NCBI GenBank assembly: GCA_002256595.1
Contig: NOLC01000178.1
Span: 1-9,030 of the forward strand
Length of the DNA stretch: 9,030 bases
Origin: Methanosaeta sp. NSP1
Lineage (GTDB): Archaea; Halobacteriota; Methanosarcinia; Methanotrichales; Methanotrichaceae
Direction: 5' to 3'
Each line of letters starts with the position of its first letter. The stretch's first letter is position 1. Positions 6,074 to 9,030 of this stretch are shown here, one piece after another. Below the pieces are notes generated by a model. That model ran no database searches. It was not told the DNA's origin and saw nothing but the letters and a program-made list of their open reading frames with translations. A program made the position numbers and the translations under genes.

Positions 6074-6841
6074 ATGGCATACACACCACAATTTTATCCC
6101 GGAAGCACCTCTGTTGGCATCAACAGAAGGAAGCACATGTCCGGCAACCTCGAGAAGCTCAGAGATATACCTGAGGCTGATGTCGTAGCAATCATGGGCC
6201 ACAGGGCTCCTGGAGCCGATTACTCCAGCACCCATCCACCCCTCAAAGAAATGGGAGAGCCAGACTGCCCCATAAGGCAGATCGTTGCACCCACAGCAGG
6301 TGCAGCCGCTGGCGACCGCGTCAGATACTCCCAGTGGACTGACTCCATGTATTTCGCACCCTCCATCCCCTACTGGAGATCCTATTGGGGAGCCATCAAC
6401 TGCAAGGGCTGCGATCCAGGCACCCTGTCCGGCAGACAGATCATCGAGGCCAGGGAGAGGGATATCGAGGCTTACACCAAGGCTCAGTACGACAGCGAGA
6501 TGACCGATGTGGCACTCTGCTCCATGAGGGGCTGCACTGTGCACGGCCACTCCCTGAGACTGGAAGAGAACGGCATGCAGTTCGATATGCTGGCCAGGAC
6601 CGAGATGGGAAAAGATGGAAACGTCTATGGCGTCAAGGACCAGGTAGGCATTCCACTGGATAAGAAGGTTAACCTGGGCAAGCCCATGTCCGAGGCCGAG
6701 GCCAAGAAGAGAACCACCATCTTCAGGGTAGACGGCGTCCAGATGTGCGGAACCGTCGGAGCCAGGAAGTATGATGAGGCAGTCGAAGCTCTGCACCATA
6801 TGTGGGAGCTGCGCAGCAAGTGGGGCTACAGGCCGGAGTAA
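6074..6841 (+). CDS. mcrG: Methyl-coenzyme M reductase gamma subunit
   Basis: The gamma chain of MCR, 255 residues, is the usual family size. The start MAYTPQFYPGSTSVGINRRK is typical. DPGTLSGRQIIEARERDIEA (114-133) contains R121, equivalent to gamma-Arg120, which binds the sulfonate of coenzyme M, and S119, equivalent to gamma-Ser118, near F430. RGCTVHGHSLRLEENG (152-167) is the second F430-contacting loop. AGAAAGDRVRYSQWTDSMYF (75-94) is also highly conserved. The start is fixed by GAGGAG (6060-6065), which lies inside the end of mcrD with 8 nt spacing, and by the conserved N-terminus. The 15-nt gap to mcrA supports one transcript. Confidence 0.98.
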   Translation: MAYTPQFYPGSTSVGINRRKHMSGNLEKLRDIPEADVVAIMGHRAPGADYSSTHPPLKEMGEPDCPIRQIVAPTAGAAAGDRVRYSQWTDSMYFAPSIPYWRSYWGAINCKGCDPGTLSGRQIIEARERDIEAYTKAQYDSEMTDVALCSMRGCTVHGHSLRLEENGMQFDMLARTEMGKDGNVYGVKDQVGIPLDKKVNLGKPMSEAEAKKRTTIFRVDGVQMCGTVGARKYDEAVEALHHMWELRSKWGYRPE

Positions 6842-6856
6842 ATGGGGTGATATAAA

Positions 6857-8560
6857 ATGGCAGTTAAACACACCAAGAAGCTATTCGTTAAGGCACTGGA
6901 AAAGAAGTTCGCAACTGAGGTCAAGACAATCGGATCCAAGGATGCGAAACTTGAAGGCCAGACTACATCGTATTTGAGACTTGGCCCAGAGCAGAACGCC
7001 CGCAAGAGGGAGTTCATGGAGGCAGCCGCTAAGCTGTCGGGCAAGCGCGGCATGACCGGCTACAATCCATATGTTCACGCCGGCGGCATTCCCCTGGGAC
7101 AGAGGCAGCTCGTACCCTACAAGCTCTCCGGAACCGAGTATGTGGTAGAGGGCGACGATCTGCACTTCGTCAACAACCCCGCCATGCAGCAGATGTGGGA
7201 TGATGTCCGGAGGACCATCGTGGTCGGCCTGGATATGGCCCATGAGGTGCTGCAGAAGAGGCTGGGCAAGGAGGTCACACCCGAGACCATCAACAACTAC
7301 CTCGAGATCCTCAACCACGCCATGCCCGGCGCAGCCGTGGTGCAGGAGCACATGGTGGAGACCCACCCCGCCCTGGTCGACGACTGCAACGTTCGCGTCT
7401 TCACCGGCGACGATGCCCTGGCAGACGAGATCGATGACCAGTATCTGATCAACATCGATAAGATGTTCCCGGCAGAGCAGGCCGAGGCCCTCAAGGCCGC
7501 TATCGGCAAGACCTCCTGGCAGGCCATCCACGTCCCGACCATCGTTGTCAGGTCCTGCGACGGCGGCACCACCTCCAGGTGGAGCGCCATGCAGCTTTGT
7601 ATGACCTTCATCGATGCCTACAACATGTGCGCCGGTGAGGCCGCTGTGGCCGACCTGGCCTATGCCGCCAAGCACGCTGCCGTTCTGCAGATGTCCGAGA
7701 TGCTGCCCGCAAGGCGCGCCCGCGGACCCAACAACCCCGGCGGACTGTCCTTCGGCTTCCTGGCCGATATGGTCCAGACCTCCCGTGTGGCAGCAGCCGA
7801 TCCAGTCAAGGTCTCCCTGAACGTAGTCGCCGCTGGCGCTATGCTCTATGATCAGATCTGGCTGGGAAGCTACATGTCCGGCGGTGTCGGATTCACCCAG
7901 TACGCGACAGCTGCCTACACCAACGATGTCCTGGACGACTTCTGCTACTACGGCGCAGACTTCGCCGCAGACAAGTTCGGAGGATTCGCCAAGGCACCTG
8001 CGCTGCTCGACACAGCCAAGGAGCTGGCCACTGAGGTCAACGCCTACGGCATGGAGCAGTATGAGGCATTCCCGACTCTGCTCGAGGATCACTTCGGTGG
8101 ATCCCAGAGGGCTTCCGTTCTGGCAGCCGCATCCGCTATCACCGCCGCCATCGCCACTGGCCACAGCCAGGTAGGCCTTGCCGGCTGGTACCTGTCCATG
8201 CTGCTGCACAAGGAAGGCTGGGGACGCCTGGGCTTCTTCGGCTACGACCTGCAGGATCAGTGCGGTCCAACCAACGTGTTCTCCTACCAGTCAGACGAGG
8301 GCAATCCGTTGGAGCTGAGGGGCGCCAACTATCCCAACTACGCCATGAATGTGGGCCATCAGGGCGAGTACGCAGGCATCTCCAGCGCCGCACATGCCGG
8401 CCGCATGGATGCCTTCGCCATCAACCCCCTGATCAAGGTCACCTTCGCCAACCCCGGCCTGGTATTCGATTGGGCTGATGTCCGCGCTTGCTTCGGCAAG
8501 GGTGGAGCCCGCGAGTTCCGCGCTGCAGGCGACAGGTCCCTGGTCATGCCCGCTGTGTAG
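6857..8560 (+). CDS. mcrA: Methyl-coenzyme M reductase alpha subunit
   Basis: The catalytic alpha chain, 567 residues, full length. Numbering below aligns by motif to the Methanothermobacter marburgensis enzyme. Q163 in GAAVVQEHM is the axial ligand of nickel in F430 (Gln147). Y349 in [16 protein letters not shown] is the active-site tyrosine (Tyr333). R241, K272, H273 and R286 match coenzyme B phosphate contacts. Residues carrying post-translational changes elsewhere are all present: H273 (N-methylhistidine), R287 (5-methylarginine), Q417 (2-methylglutamine), G462 (thioglycine), D467 (didehydroaspartate) and C469 (S-methylcysteine), the last three in [12 protein letters not shown]. Whether each is modified cannot be read from DNA. 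The start is fixed by GGGGTGAT (6844-6851), 5 nt before [11 protein letters not shown] (491-498) is the common mcrA primer site. The TAG stop lies inside the terminator hairpin. Confidence 0.99.
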   Translation: MAVKHTKKLFVKALEKKFATEVKTIGSKDAKLEGQTTSYLRLGPEQNARKREFMEAAAKLSGKRGMTGYNPYVHAGGIPLGQRQLVPYKLSGTEYVVEGDDLHFVNNPAMQQMWDDVRRTIVVGLDMAHEVLQKRLGKEVTPETINNYLEILNHAMPGAAVVQEHMVETHPALVDDCNVRVFTGDDALADEIDDQYLINIDKMFPAEQAEALKAAIGKTSWQAIHVPTIVVRSCDGGTTSRWSAMQLCMTFIDAYNMCAGEAAVADLAYAAKHAAVLQMSEMLPARRARGPNNPGGLSFGFLADMVQTSRVAAADPVKVSLNVVAAGAMLYDQIWLGSYMSGGVGFTQYATAAYTNDVLDDFCYYGADFAADKFGGFAKAPALLDTAKELATEVNAYGMEQYEAFPTLLEDHFGGSQRASVLAAASAITAAIATGHSQVGLAGWYLSMLLHKEGWGRLGFFGYDLQDQCGPTNVFSYQSDEGNPLELRGANYPNYAMNVGHQGEYAGISSAAHAGRMDAFAINPLIKVTFANPGLVFDWADVRACFGKGGAREFRAAGDRSLVMPAV

Positions 8561-8591
8561 GCCAAAAGCCTACCACTTTTTTTTCTTTTTT
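8557..8591 (+). terminator. mcr operon terminator overlapping the mcrA stop codon
   Basis: GTAGGC (8557-8562) pairs perfectly with GCCTAC (8568-8573) around CAAAA. Then CAC, eight T (8577-8584), C and six T (8586-8591) follow. The TAG stop (8558-8560) lies in the left arm. The T-tracts are the strongest in the window, as expected after a very highly expressed operon. Confidence 0.8.
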
Positions 8592-8701
8592 AGCGACTTT
8601 TAAATTTGCTCATTCTTTCGCCGCTGCAGCCCAGATCGGGCTCAATTTAAGATCTAATAGGTACAATAATTCAAGGATTTCTAAATCAGGCCATCAATAC
8701 C

Positions 8702-8708
8702 TATATAT
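8702..8708 (+). promoter_or_regulatory. Candidate TATA box for the small downstream gene
   Basis: TATATAT within CCTATATATCG is centred about 31 nt upstream of ATG 8736. This predicts a transcript with about a 5-nt leader or none. A second AT element, AATTTAAG (8644-8651), lies further upstream. No Shine-Dalgarno sequence precedes the ATG. Confidence 0.45.
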
Positions 8709-8735
8709 CGCCAGGCAGACATACATCCATTTCAA

Positions 8736-8939
8736 ATGGCGATGCTTGCTGGAATTGCCCTGACAGCAGTTGGAATTGCCCTGCTGAATAAGGTATGGAA
8801 GGAATGCGTCTGGCCGATGAGAGGAGCTCATGGATCCAAGTCTAAGATAATTGAGATCGATGAGTACGAGATCCTGAATGAAGATCAGGATAACGCCTCC
8901 CAAAGCTATAGGGTAGAAATCCATGATGGAAACGATTAG
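8736..8939 (+). CDS. Possible small single-helix membrane protein, 67 residues, function unknown
   Basis: I do not recognise a family. The product starts with a hydrophobic stretch (about residues 3-17, AGIALTAVGIALL) that looks like one transmembrane helix. A short basic stretch with two tryptophans and one cysteine (18-37) follows, then an acidic soluble tail (about 40-67). The helix contains the repeat GIAL twice, encoded by a 13-nt direct repeat (8750-8762 and 8771-8783). Lysines and arginines directly after the helix favour an inside C-terminus. Its own TATA-like box and the strong mcr terminator between it and mcrA suggest separate, leaderless transcription. M3 (8742) is an alternative start. 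The overlapping minus-strand frame looks less protein-like. It could still be a chance frame, given its length. Confidence 0.5.
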   Translation: MAMLAGIALTAVGIALLNKVWKECVWPMRGAHGSKSKIIEIDEYEILNEDQDNASQSYRVEIHDGND

Positions 8940-8962
8940 CAAAGCATGCATTTCGTTCAGGC

Positions 8963-8982
8963 GTGACAGGTGAGCCTGTCGC
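8963..8982. repeat. Hairpin-forming inverted repeat downstream of the small gene
   Basis: GTGACAGG (8963-8970) can pair with CCTGTCGC (8975-8982) around TGAG, with one G-T wobble. It lies 24 nt after the small gene's stop. No T-tract follows on the plus strand, so it is not a typical terminator; it could be an mRNA 3'-end structure. I see no gene between 8940 and 9030. Confidence 0.4.
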
Positions 8983-9030
8983 TCTGCTCTCAAGAGTTCG
9001 CCGGTCTCTGTCACATTACATATCTTTCAT

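Noticed and set aside
6881..8209. Long open frame (442 codons) antisense to mcrA
   Set aside because: It lies entirely opposite a certain gene. Strong codon bias in mcrA removes stops from the opposite frame, and the translation has low-complexity, unprotein-like composition rich in Gly, His, Val and Leu.
8694..9014. 106-codon minus-strand frame overlapping the small membrane protein gene
   Set aside because: It has no domain or promoter and a mixed composition, and it conflicts with the better-supported plus-strand frame. It cannot be fully excluded.
1..9030. CRISPR array, insertion sequence, prophage or defence genes
   Set aside because: No regularly spaced repeats, transposase, integrase or cas-like reading frames were seen on either strand.

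Overview
The window comes from a methanogenic archaeon. The evidence is a complete methyl-coenzyme M reductase operon (mcrB, mcrD, mcrG, mcrA), an archaeal-type pelota gene, an archaeal topoisomerase I, and a tRNA gene with a bulge-helix-bulge intron. McrA and McrB look most like those of the Methanosarcinia. My best guess is Methanothrix (Methanosaeta), an obligate acetate-user, but this rests on remembered protein sequence and not on a search.

Layout. Positions 1-989 (minus strand) hold the mRNA-surveillance gene pelota, cut off at its 3' end by the window edge. It is divergent from two plus-strand tRNA genes: tRNA-Asn(GUU) with a 17-nt intron (1047-1136), and a CAU tRNA that is probably tRNA-Ile2 (1147-1221). 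One AT-rich element at about 1008-1020 can act as TATA box in both directions. A hairpin and T-tract follow the tRNAs and face the 3' end of topA (1383-3623, minus strand), so the two units converge. A 620-bp AT-rich gap (3624-4243) separates topA from the divergent mcr operon and contains candidate TATA boxes, inverted repeats and a leader hairpin.

The mcr operon (4244-8560, plus strand) runs B-D-G-A with gaps of 13, 2 and 15 nt. It has no mcrC between D and G. B, G and A encode the three subunits of the alpha2-beta2-gamma2 enzyme that releases methane from methyl-coenzyme M and coenzyme B. D encodes an accessory protein linked to enzyme assembly. The recognisable catalytic, F430-binding and modified residues are intact. 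A hairpin that overlaps the mcrA stop codon, followed by long T-tracts, ends the operon. Downstream, a possible small one-helix membrane protein (8736-8939) has its own TATA box. The last 90 bases hold one hairpin and no gene I can support.

This is mostly a core-metabolism and housekeeping region. I see no CRISPR array, mobile element, prophage or defence cassette, and no convincing undescribed multi-gene system. The points worth following up are regulatory (the mcr upstream region, leaderless promoters, graded ribosome binding sites), the tRNA intron and anticodon identity, the missing mcrC, and the small downstream gene.
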